Source: Oceanicola granulosus HTCC2516
GTDB lineage: Bacteria; Pseudomonadota; Alphaproteobacteria; Rhodobacterales; Rhodobacteraceae
Length of the DNA: 40,382 bases
Assembly: GCF_000153305.1 (NCBI RefSeq)
Contig: NZ_CH724112.1
Location: 10,252-50,633 of the forward strand
Direction: 5' to 3'
Part shown: positions 17,561 through 25,474 of the stretch, piece by piece
Position numbering within the stretch: the stretch's first letter is position 1
How the letters are laid out: each line of letters opens with the position of its first letter
The notes under the pieces: generated by a model
The model's database searches: none
What the model saw: the letters and a program-made list of their open reading frames with translations, nothing else
What the model was told of the DNA's origin: nothing
Made by a program: the position numbers and the translations under genes

Positions 17561-18211
17561 ATGCTCCTGTCGCACGCGAAGAAGTTCATCTACATCAAAA
17601 CGGTCAAGACTGCGGGTACTTCGGTCGAGGTCGCTCTTCAGGAACATTGTCTTCCGCCAGATCGGCAGATCGTCTCCCACGAGCCGTACGAGAGCGACTA
17701 CGGCATCGTCGGCGCGCGCGGGCAAGGCGCCCGAGCCCATACCTGGTTCAACCACATGCCGGCCCGCGCGATCCGCAAGCTGATCCCCGAGGATACGTGG
17801 GAGAGCTACACCAAGATCTGCAATATCCGAAACCCATGGGACAAGACGGTTTCCTGGTTCCACTTTGCGCAGCCGGAGATGAAATCCCGCCCTCGCAACG
17901 AGGTCATTTCCGCGTTCCGCCGGACGCTGTACGAACGTCTCGAAGCTAATCTTAATTTCGGACGGGACACGAACCTTTATTTTATCGACGGACAGCCCGT
18001 GTGTAACGAATACATCCGCTATGACCGCTTACAGGACGACTACGCTCGGATTTGCCGGAAGCTGGACATCAAAAATGCGGACCTTCCTCAGCTGAAGCGC
18101 ACCGAGCGCGGCTCTGGGATCACCTACAGGGAATACTACGATAACGATCTTCGAGATCATGTCGCCGAAGCCTATTCAATGGAAATCAACGTATTTGGCT
18201 GGAGCTTCTGA
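17561..18211 (+). CDS. Sulfotransferase family protein
   Basis: A 216-residue PAPS-dependent sulfotransferase of the small sulfotransfer-2-like kind. The 5'-phosphosulfate loop is KTVKTAGTS (13-21) and the 3'-phosphate site is CNIRNPWDKTVSWF (R90, S98). EYIRYDRLQDDY near 153-164 matches the segment these proteins use to contact the acceptor side. It has no signal peptide, so it would be cytoplasmic and would act on a lipid-linked or nucleotide-linked sugar. It is the first gene of the lower-GC island between gmd and fcl; its third positions are visibly richer in A/T than in gmd. The acceptor is unknown. Confidence 0.8.
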   Translation: MLLSHAKKFIYIKTVKTAGTSVEVALQEHCLPPDRQIVSHEPYESDYGIVGARGQGARAHTWFNHMPARAIRKLIPEDTWESYTKICNIRNPWDKTVSWFHFAQPEMKSRPRNEVISAFRRTLYERLEANLNFGRDTNLYFIDGQPVCNEYIRYDRLQDDYARICRKLDIKNADLPQLKRTERGSGITYREYYDNDLRDHVAEAYSMEINVFGWSF

Positions 18212-18238
18212 CATCTATACTGCTTTAGGTATGTCGCT

Positions 18239-19990
18239 ATGATCGCATATGATCCGTCGCAGCCACTCATGTTCATCCACGTCCCAAAGACAGGCGGCAC
18301 ATCCGTGCGACGTGTCTTCAGGAACTGGTTTCGGGACCGGCTACTGTTGAACTACCGTGTACCAGGGGGTGATCTGCCGGTTCGAAATCCTATGGTAGAC
18401 GAGCATTCCGTGGATGAGCCGGTCTGCGTGTACGGGCATTTTAATAGAGACGCCGGCTTCTCGATAAATAGTCTCTATCCCGACATTAGGCAATTTATTT
18501 GCATTCTTAGAGATCCTTTCGATACAGCGCTCTCTTACTATTTTTTCATGGAGAGAAAAGGAAAAGGTCTAGGGAGGCTCGATGAATATCTCAGCAGCAC
18601 GAAGCTGAACCAGCTGTCTCATTTCCCGGAAGTCGTCACCGAAGAAAACTACATCGACCTGATCGAAAACCGCTTCATCTGGATTGGCACCACCGAGACG
18701 TTAGCTACCTCGATGGAGATCATCGCCGATCGCCTGAACAGATTCGTTCCTACTAGGCTCGACCGTTTGAACGTGAGCGACCGGAGCGTCGACGAGAAGC
18801 GGCTCGACGATTACCGGGAGGTGTTCCAGAAGAACAATCCGCTAGAGTACAAGGTCTACCGGTACGTGGCCGAGAAGAACGAAGCGTATCAGCGAAACGC
18901 TAGTGCTGGGTATTCTGCCCCGGCGTCCCCGCCATCTGTTTCCACCGACGCCAAGAAGATCACGTTCCACACTGGGCTTCCGAAAGCAGGTACGACATCG
19001 ATCCAGATGGCGTTGATGGATACGGAGCAGCAGCATCGCGCCGAGGGCCTCTTCTTTCCTTTCGATAAGACGTTCTTTGGTACGAATCTTCCATCTGATA
19101 GACGGATAGACCTTCCTCCGCAGACGGATGCCCTCGCCTACCTCTATCATAACTTTCGTCCGGTCAGCTCGAGTGAGTTCGACTGGCAGAAGATCTTCGA
19201 GGACTTCCTGCAATCACCGGACCTGGATCACGCCATCATCTCGCACGAGCTCCTGTCACTGGAATCACGCAACCTTCGTCCAGGAGTGTTCAACGTGCTC
19301 GCGAGGCGCGCTCAGCTCACCTTCCTCCTCTACCTGCGCGAGCCTGCAATTTGGCTCACGTCGCTCTATGCCCAGATCATCCACGACCCTAGCGTACCTG
19401 CATCGACAGGGCGGACGTTCCGTCCATATGCGCGATACATAGATAAGGGTTTCGAGGGGGTCGTGGCGCCATTCATTCCGCACGGTCGAATAGATGTGCG
19501 AAGCTATGATCGGCTGACCTCCGAGAATAGGCTTATCGAGGATTTCTTCGAGGCCGTCGGGGCTCCGGGGCTCGCGCCGATTTCGCGCGCGCACCTGCAC
19601 AATTCCCGACGCGCCGGGCGCAACTCGATTGTCTTCCTGCTCTCCCTGAAGGAAGTCGTGCCTCCCGACCACATTGCGAAACTGTTTCATAAGGTTCTGG
19701 GGCCTGCGGATCGCCTTGACATGACCCCGCGCAGCCTTTTCTCAGCCGATATGGTGCAGGCCGTTGCACAGCGGTGGGAGCGAGACCGGGAGTACTTTCG
19801 AGAAGTCCACCATGTGGATCTACCCCCCGCAACACCTTCCGAAGCCGGACCTGCGCATCTGTGTGTAGACGAGGCCTACGTCGCAGAACTGAGGGAGGAG
19901 GTACACGACGATCTCTCGGAGCTAGAGCGGACCTGGTTTGACTTGGCCGCTCGCAACGCAATCGGGGGGTGGGAAAACTCCTTTTCCTAG
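18239..19990 (+). CDS. Tandem two-domain sulfotransferase
   Basis: A 583-residue protein with two complete sulfotransferase-like domains. Domain 1 (about 8-215) has FIHVPKTGGTSVRRVF (loop 15-22) and CILRDPFDTALSYYFF (R91, S99). Domain 2 (about 240-480) has FHTGLPKAGTTSIQ (247-254) and LLYLREPAIWLTSLY (R367, S375). The two domains are diverged, suggesting a fusion of different enzymes rather than a recent duplication, perhaps sulfating two positions of one unit. GC is low; the line 18481-18540 has 23 G/C of 60. The ATG at 18239 has a weak AGG 9 nt upstream. A tail of about 100 residues follows without a recognised domain. Confidence 0.78.
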   Translation: MIAYDPSQPLMFIHVPKTGGTSVRRVFRNWFRDRLLLNYRVPGGDLPVRNPMVDEHSVDEPVCVYGHFNRDAGFSINSLYPDIRQFICILRDPFDTALSYYFFMERKGKGLGRLDEYLSSTKLNQLSHFPEVVTEENYIDLIENRFIWIGTTETLATSMEIIADRLNRFVPTRLDRLNVSDRSVDEKRLDDYREVFQKNNPLEYKVYRYVAEKNEAYQRNASAGYSAPASPPSVSTDAKKITFHTGLPKAGTTSIQMALMDTEQQHRAEGLFFPFDKTFFGTNLPSDRRIDLPPQTDALAYLYHNFRPVSSSEFDWQKIFEDFLQSPDLDHAIISHELLSLESRNLRPGVFNVLARRAQLTFLLYLREPAIWLTSLYAQIIHDPSVPASTGRTFRPYARYIDKGFEGVVAPFIPHGRIDVRSYDRLTSENRLIEDFFEAVGAPGLAPISRAHLHNSRRAGRNSIVFLLSLKEVVPPDHIAKLFHKVLGPADRLDMTPRSLFSADMVQAVAQRWERDREYFREVHHVDLPPATPSEAGPAHLCVDEAYVAELREEVHDDLSELERTWFDLAARNAIGGWENSFS

Positions 19991-20053
19991 GACTTTGCTG
20001 ACTATGTCGACTCCGAATCCTTCCGAACCGTTGCCGTCCCCAGTGGCTAACCG

Positions 20054-21031
20054 ATGACGAGCCGGCGACCTCTCACTGCAAGCTGTGTTCGTACCATTAT
20101 CGTGCCGTGCTTGGCTCGGGACCTCGCTGCTCTCCAAACGATGTTGGATATGTGGGAGGCGTTGCCGCCGCTCTTGGCAGCCGACGGTAAGCCGCGTGGG
20201 CTGCTGGTTCTAATCAACAATGCTGATGCTGCACTGCGCCAATCTTTTCTTGAGGTACTTGACGCTAGCGTTGTTGTGCAGCGAACTTTTTCGCGCGTTC
20301 GCGTGGAGAGTGCGGGCCTGAGCGGCGACAGCGATCTCTATATTCGTGGGCAGATGTCTTCCATGGGCACACAGGGTAACGTTGCGGGCCCGAACAACTT
20401 GTTTTTTAAAGCGATCGAATTGGCCAAAGACGATGGCGGCTTTGCATTTCAGTGCGAGCTAGACTGCTTCCCCTTGGTTTCAGGATGGTTGACGAAGCTT
20501 GACGAGTGCGTCTCCTCCTTCCCCCAATCTTGGGTCATCGGCTCAAACTATACGGGCTATCGGCCCATTCACCCTTCGGTGATGTTCCACATTAACGGAA
20601 ACGCTCTCTACCAAGTCGGAGATCCGCAGTTTCAAGCATTTGCTCGGCAGATCTGGCGCGGCCGGATTCTCAAGATTGTCAATACTCGACCGAATATCGC
20701 CTATGATTGCTGGTGGCAAATGGAACTGGCCTCGGCTGAACCTAGCAGGAATAGCGGTTGGTTTAACTGGGTAGCGTTCAGCCACCGGTTCACAGCCCTT
20801 CCTCTGATCCTGAACCTGCTGCACAGGAACGATTTTAGGGAAGATCTCGAGATCGCAAAGCAAATCGAACTCTTGAGTGGCCGCCGGAATATCTTTCTGC
20901 ATGCACACTTTCTGCGGCCCGTCATCCAAAATTACCTACGAGACGAGAACAAGATGCGCGAGGACCTGTTGACTGTGCTTGCCCGAGAGGTTCCGGACCA
21001 TGCAGGCTCGCTCTCGGACGAAAGGAAATGA
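20054..21031 (+). CDS. Putative GT-A-like glycosyltransferase, unassigned family
   Basis: A 325-residue protein that I cannot place in a named family. It starts with a strand/helix pattern typical of nucleotide-sugar enzymes (TIIVPCLARDLAALQTMLDMW, then LLVLINN). In the middle it has FQCELDCFPLVSGWL (E-x-D could be the metal site) and VIGSNYTGYRPIHP. HINGNALYQVG and YDCWWQMELA follow. There is no signal peptide or membrane segment. It lies in the lower-GC island between the tandem sulfotransferase and the second coiled-coil orphan, with which it is nearly contiguous (stop 21031, next ATG 21033). A cytoplasmic glycosyltransferase is my best guess; the Shine-Dalgarno is not evident. Confidence 0.55.
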   Translation: MTSRRPLTASCVRTIIVPCLARDLAALQTMLDMWEALPPLLAADGKPRGLLVLINNADAALRQSFLEVLDASVVVQRTFSRVRVESAGLSGDSDLYIRGQMSSMGTQGNVAGPNNLFFKAIELAKDDGGFAFQCELDCFPLVSGWLTKLDECVSSFPQSWVIGSNYTGYRPIHPSVMFHINGNALYQVGDPQFQAFARQIWRGRILKIVNTRPNIAYDCWWQMELASAEPSRNSGWFNWVAFSHRFTALPLILNLLHRNDFREDLEIAKQIELLSGRRNIFLHAHFLRPVIQNYLRDENKMREDLLTVLAREVPDHAGSLSDERK

Positions 21032-21032
21032 T

Positions 21033-22019
21033 ATGCGGGCGAGTTCTGCTCCTCAAGAAGTGCTGTCGGTGAAGGTGTGGGACAACCGTCCCGACGCGGA
21101 TTACTTAGCGGACCTGCCGGGGCTCGTCGTGTGGCCGCAGGTCAATACTTATCTCGCGGATGCTCTGCATGCCGGGCTCCCTCCCGTTGCCGCTCTCAAA
21201 GAGTGGCAGACGCGAAGCGAGGCTCTGCTGACGGTGGCCGCCGAGGCGCCTCTGTCGTTGTTTCTGGCCGTCGGCGACATCGCTTGCCTGGATGAAGCAC
21301 ATCTTCGAGATGTCCTGTCTCATGAGTTGGGGGCAACGGTGCGTTTGGACATGAGCTCATGTCAGAGCGTGCTCCCTGGATCGCGCGCCTTGCGTGATCT
21401 CCTCGCCGTCTTCGCCGCGGCGGAAACAGGTCAAAATGCTGAGATCGAGGAGCTCAGCGGCGCTCTGGCGGCAGCGAGCATCCTCAGACCCCCGGAGGAG
21501 GTTGTGCCTCGCGAAATGGCCGTCAGGCACGCGGTGGAGGCGCTCCGGCGCGAGATTGCTGAAAAGGACGAGAAGCTGCTTCGACAGGATCTGGAGAACA
21601 GAAACCTGACAGAGACGATCGCGCAGCAGACCTTCAAGGTGTTCACCGACCGGTGGGATGCACTTTCCGTGCGAGAGGTGGAAATGCTGAAACGGGAGCG
21701 CAACGATTATCAGCAACGAGCCGTCAGACGACTAGCCGCATTGCACAGGGCGGACGAAGCTCTCGAAGCCCTACGGGGAGCGCGGAAAAAGCAAGAGGCG
21801 CGCGTGGAACAACTCCTTGCGGAGGTCGAGATGCTTCAGAATGCTGTGGCACAGCAAGACAAACGCATTGTAGGCAAGGAGGCTGCTCTGAAGACGCAAC
21901 GCGAACGTCTCGCGGCCACAAATGATCAACTGGCGGCCCTGCAAGCTTCGACCTCATGGCGTATAACGGCTCCTTTGCGGATGCTCTCCCTCCGCATGAG
22001 GCACCTTCTCAAACACTAG
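21033..22019 (+). CDS. Coiled-coil protein with [11 protein letters not shown] tail, paralogue 2
   Basis: A 328-residue relative of the proteins at 12359-13252 and 24736-25407. The N-terminal block has LPGLVVW (28-34) and W58 in [18 protein letters not shown] helical segment with [19 protein letters not shown] (138-156) corresponds to the LLEELEA/LLAELEA segments of the others. A coiled coil spans about 163-300, interrupted near 200-210. The tail is [13 protein letters not shown] (307-319). The ATG at 21033 has AAAGGA 6 nt upstream. It is the last gene of the lower-GC island, 56 bp before fcl. Function unknown; the shared tail points to association with glycosyltransferase machinery. Confidence 0.7.
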   Translation: MRASSAPQEVLSVKVWDNRPDADYLADLPGLVVWPQVNTYLADALHAGLPPVAALKEWQTRSEALLTVAAEAPLSLFLAVGDIACLDEAHLRDVLSHELGATVRLDMSSCQSVLPGSRALRDLLAVFAAAETGQNAEIEELSGALAAASILRPPEEVVPREMAVRHAVEALRREIAEKDEKLLRQDLENRNLTETIAQQTFKVFTDRWDALSVREVEMLKRERNDYQQRAVRRLAALHRADEALEALRGARKKQEARVEQLLAEVEMLQNAVAQQDKRIVGKEAALKTQRERLAATNDQLAALQASTSWRITAPLRMLSLRMRHLLKH

Positions 22020-22075
22020 CCCGAAAGAGCCAACAAATGAGCGGCTGGCGCTCGCCAGAAAGAGGACGAACACCG

Positions 22076-23041
22076 ATGAAAATCCACATCGCAGGCCACA
22101 GGGGCATGGTCGGGGGCGCGATCCTGCGCAAGCTGGAGGCGCGGCGCGCGGCGGGGGAGGAGCTGGAGTTGCTCACTCGCACCCATGCCGAACTCGACCT
22201 CACCGACCAGCAGGCGGTGCGCGCTTTCATGGAGGCCGAGCGGCCCGACGCGGTGATCCTGGCCGCCGCGAAGGTGGGCGGCATCCACGCCAACAACACC
22301 TACCCGGCCGACTTCATCCACGACAACCTGCTGATCCAGGCCAACGTCATCGGCCAGGCCCATGCCGCCGGGGTGCGGCGGCTGCTGTTCCTCGGCTCGT
22401 CCTGCATCTACCCCAAGCTCGCCCCCCAGCCGATGCGCGAGGACGCGCTGCTGACCGGCACGCTCGAGCCCACCAACGAGCCCTATGCCATCGCCAAGAT
22501 CGCCGGCATCAAGCTCTGCGAGAGCTTCAACCGCCAGCACGGAACCGACTACCGCTCTGTGATGCCCACCAACCTCTACGGCCCCGGCGACAACTTCCAT
22601 CCCGAGAACTCCCACGTCGTCCCCGCCCTGATCCGCCGCTTCCACGAGGCGGTGCAAGGCGGCGCCGACGAGGTGGTGATCTGGGGCACCGGCACGCCCT
22701 ACCGCGAGTTCCTTCACGTCGACGACATGGCCGAGGCCTCGCTGTTCGTGTTCGACCTGCCGCGCGACGTCTATAAGGCCAACACGGAGCCCATGCTGAG
22801 CCACATCAACGTCGGCACCGGGCAGGACGTCACCATCGCCGAGCTCGCCCGGGCGATCGCGAAGATCACCGGCTTCGAGGGCCGCATCACCTTCGACACC
22901 ACCAAGCCCGACGGCACCCCGCGCAAGCTGATGGACGTCTCCCGCCTCGCCGCCATGGGCTGGCGCGCCAGCACCGGCCTCGAGGACGGGCTGGCCGACG
23001 CGTACAGGTGGTTCCGGGAGACGGAGACGGCGCGGGTCTGA
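22076..23041 (+). CDS. fcl: GDP-L-fucose synthase
   Basis: A 321-residue bifunctional epimerase/reductase that turns GDP-4-keto-6-deoxymannose into GDP-L-fucose with NADPH. Diagnostic features are [10 protein letters not shown] at the N-terminus, [27 protein letters not shown], the catalytic YAIAKIAG (YxxxK) and [16 protein letters not shown], all typical of Fcl/WcaG. The start at 22076 follows AGAGGA; an in-frame ATG at 22037 would add 13 residues ahead of the Rossmann strand. GC returns abruptly to the window norm here. Together with gmd it commits the locus to a fucose-containing product. Confidence 0.94.
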   Translation: MKIHIAGHRGMVGGAILRKLEARRAAGEELELLTRTHAELDLTDQQAVRAFMEAERPDAVILAAAKVGGIHANNTYPADFIHDNLLIQANVIGQAHAAGVRRLLFLGSSCIYPKLAPQPMREDALLTGTLEPTNEPYAIAKIAGIKLCESFNRQHGTDYRSVMPTNLYGPGDNFHPENSHVVPALIRRFHEAVQGGADEVVIWGTGTPYREFLHVDDMAEASLFVFDLPRDVYKANTEPMLSHINVGTGQDVTIAELARAIAKITGFEGRITFDTTKPDGTPRKLMDVSRLAAMGWRASTGLEDGLADAYRWFRETETARV

Positions 23042-23045
23042 ACCG

Positions 23046-24743
23046 ATGGACCCTGCCGCCCGCCCGCTGACGCTGTTCGTGCCGTTCTACACGCCGCGCG
23101 ATCCGGAACGGGCGGCCGAGCTGCAGACCTGTCTCGAGACCAACCTCGCCAGCGGTCTCTTCGAGCGGATCGTGCTGCTGCAGGACGACGACACCCCCCG
23201 GCCCGGCGACGACCCGCGGCTGGTGCAGGTCCGGCTCGAGTCCCGCCCGACCTACCGCGACTGGCTACGCCAGGCACGCGCGCTCTGCCCGGGCGGCATC
23301 GCGGTGCTCGCCAACAGCGACATCCTCTTCGACACCACGATCCGCCGGCTGCGGGAGCTGTTCGCGGCCGACCCCGGCGCCTTCGTCGCGCTCTCCCGCC
23401 ACGAGCGACGCGGGGAGGAGACGTGGCCGCACCCGAACCCCCGGCGCTCGCAGGACACCTGGGCCATGCTGCCGGAGGCGGAGGTTGACGAGACGATGGC
23501 GCACCAGCTCGAGATCCCGCTTGGCACGGTGCGGTGCGACAACAAGGTCGCCTACCTCTTCGCGATCAACGGCTTCCGGCTCCACAACCCCATGCACCAG
23601 ATCCGCTCGGTGCACCTGCACGAGTCCGAGATCCGCTACTACGACCGCACCGGCGACCACACCCTCAAGGGCGGCATGGCGCTGGTTCATCCCGCGCCTG
23701 CACTCGGGGTGCCTTCGAAGGTCGAGACGGAGGTCTGGGTGGTGGACTCCGCCCAGCTCCGCCGGCCGACCCTGAACCGGGCGCTGGAAAAGTGGCGGCT
23801 CGGAGGGCGGCCGCGGGCGCCCGCCCTGTTCGCCCACGTGGACGGCTGGACCCATCCCGAACCCACCGAGGCGCACGCGCTGGCGCAGATGCGCGCGCTG
23901 ATGCCCGCGGCGGGGGACCAGGTCGCCTATCTCGGCTTTCCCTGGGCGGCGCTGATCGAGCGGCGCGAGGCGGGCGGAGATCTCTCGGAGGACGAGACCG
24001 TCCTGGCTGGATTCCGCGGACTGCTCCAGCCTTGGCCCCGGCGGGTCACGGTCTGCCAGCACCCCCGAATGCGCGATCACGGCGCTCTGTTCGCCGCCGC
24101 GGGCATCACCGATATCTTCTGGAGCCACCGCCGCCCCGGCGACCCGCCCCTGCCGGAAGCTGCCAAGACGGTGGTCCGCGCGTTTCCCCGCCACCCGCGC
24201 CTGCTGGCGCCGGTGGGGCCCGAGACTGCCGACGCGCCGCGCCCGCACCTCGTCTCCGACCTCGGCGCGGGGCCGGGCGCGGCGCATCCCGCCCGGGGGC
24301 GGCTGCGGGCCTGCCTCGGAGAGGATGCCCGCGCCGTCGTCGCCACGGGGGGCGGGCGCAGGCGCAAGGCGGCGCTGCTGGCGGCGTCCGACTTCTCGAT
24401 CTGCCTGCCCGAGGCGGGCGCGGGAGTGCCGCTGCGGCTGTGGGAGGCGGTGGCGGCGCTGTCGGTGCCGGTGCTGTTCGACGATCTGCGCCTGCCGGGC
24501 GATCCCGACCTGTGGCGCGCCGCGACGGTGCGGGCCGGCCGCGGCCCGGAAGCCATCGCCGCGTTGCCCGACCGGCTCGCCGCCCTCGCGGCGACGCCGG
24601 GGCTGATGCGTCGCAAGCGGAGCGCCCTGCACGTCCTCGCCGAGCGCTACGGTCCGCAGCGCTTCGTCCACGACGTCCTCGATTTCGTCAGGCGCCACGA
24701 CGACCAACGTCCCCTGCCACAGGAGCCTGAGGCCCATGCCTGA
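23046..24743 (+). CDS. Glycosyltransferase / exostosin-like (GT47) fusion
   Basis: A 565-residue protein. The N-terminal part (about 8-235) is a GT-A-like domain: LFVPFYTPRDPER, IAVLANSDILFD (85-96; S-D-I as metal motif) and FAINGFRLHNPMHQIRSVHLHESEI. The C-terminal part (about 290-550) ends in the exostosin pattern, SDFSICLPEAGAGVPLRLWEAV then VPVLFDDLRLPGDPDLW (448-490), as in GT47-type enzymes. It may transfer two sugars. The ATG is 4 bp after the fcl stop, so it is co-transcribed with fcl, and it overlaps the next gene by 8 bp. Donors are unknown; uronate and fucose are both available from the locus. Confidence 0.72.
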   Translation: MDPAARPLTLFVPFYTPRDPERAAELQTCLETNLASGLFERIVLLQDDDTPRPGDDPRLVQVRLESRPTYRDWLRQARALCPGGIAVLANSDILFDTTIRRLRELFAADPGAFVALSRHERRGEETWPHPNPRRSQDTWAMLPEAEVDETMAHQLEIPLGTVRCDNKVAYLFAINGFRLHNPMHQIRSVHLHESEIRYYDRTGDHTLKGGMALVHPAPALGVPSKVETEVWVVDSAQLRRPTLNRALEKWRLGGRPRAPALFAHVDGWTHPEPTEAHALAQMRALMPAAGDQVAYLGFPWAALIERREAGGDLSEDETVLAGFRGLLQPWPRRVTVCQHPRMRDHGALFAAAGITDIFWSHRRPGDPPLPEAAKTVVRAFPRHPRLLAPVGPETADAPRPHLVSDLGAGPGAAHPARGRLRACLGEDARAVVATGGGRRRKAALLAASDFSICLPEAGAGVPLRLWEAVAALSVPVLFDDLRLPGDPDLWRAATVRAGRGPEAIAALPDRLAALAATPGLMRRKRSALHVLAERYGPQRFVHDVLDFVRRHDDQRPLPQEPEAHA

Positions 24744-25407
24744 TCCCGCCCTCGACCTCGTCGCCCCCGGGGAGGCGCTCGCCGAAGAATTCCTCGGCCT
24801 CGACCTAGTGGCGCGCGACCGGGTCCGGCTCTGCACGGAGCCCGCGGCCTGGCGGCCCGGGTCGGCACCAGGTCCGCTGCTGCTGCTCTACGAAGATCCG
24901 GTGAGCCACGTGCTTCGCACCGGCGGGTCGGTGAGGCAGGAGGCACCGGCAAGCCTCGCCGGCTGGCGCGAGGGAGCCGAGGCGCTGGTGGCGATCCTGC
25001 GCGACCACCCGGCGCACGCGACGACGCTCGATCTCGCCGCCGCGCGCCAGGCCGCCGCCCTGCAGGCGTGCCTCGCCGGGGCCGCGCCTGGCCCGGCAGA
25101 GCCACGCGAGCCCGATCTTCACGATACCGCCCTCGCCGGCGAGGCGGCGCGGGCGCTGGCCCCGCTCTGCCGGCTGCTCGCGGAACTCGAGGCGCACGGG
25201 CCGTTGCGTCCACCGGCCGGCACCGCCCCGCTCGAGGAACGGATCCGCTGGCTCGAGACTGCGCTCGCCGACAGCCTCGCCGCCGAGGCCCGCTGTGCCG
25301 ATCGCCTCGCCGCCTGCGAGGCAAGGCTGCAGGGCCTCCACGCCTCCACCTCCTGGAAGCTCACCCGCCCGGTGCGCGGACTGCGTCGGCTGTTTGCCCG
25401 CGACTAA
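24736..25407 (+). CDS. Small protein with S-T-S-W-K-L-T-R-P-V-R tail, paralogue 3
   Basis: A 223-residue third member of the family at 12359-13252 and 21033-22019. The N-terminal block has PLLLLY (47-52) and W77 in PASLAGWREGAEALVAI, aligning with PVLLLY...LEDWRRKTVALL of paralogue 1. LLAELEAHGPLRPP (147-160) matches the helical segment of the others. The coiled-coil part is short (about 165-203), giving the lower length. The tail is STSWKLTRPVRGLRRLF (204-220). It overlaps the stop of the upstream GT/exostosin gene by 8 bp, so translation is coupled. Function unknown; see findings. Confidence 0.7.
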   Translation: MPDPALDLVAPGEALAEEFLGLDLVARDRVRLCTEPAAWRPGSAPGPLLLLYEDPVSHVLRTGGSVRQEAPASLAGWREGAEALVAILRDHPAHATTLDLAAARQAAALQACLAGAAPGPAEPREPDLHDTALAGEAARALAPLCRLLAELEAHGPLRPPAGTAPLEERIRWLETALADSLAAEARCADRLAACEARLQGLHASTSWKLTRPVRGLRRLFARD

Positions 25408-25474
25408 CCCCGCGTTGCCATCCCCCCCCGATTGCGGCACATCGCGGGGGGACGGGACGAGGCGAGGATCATCC

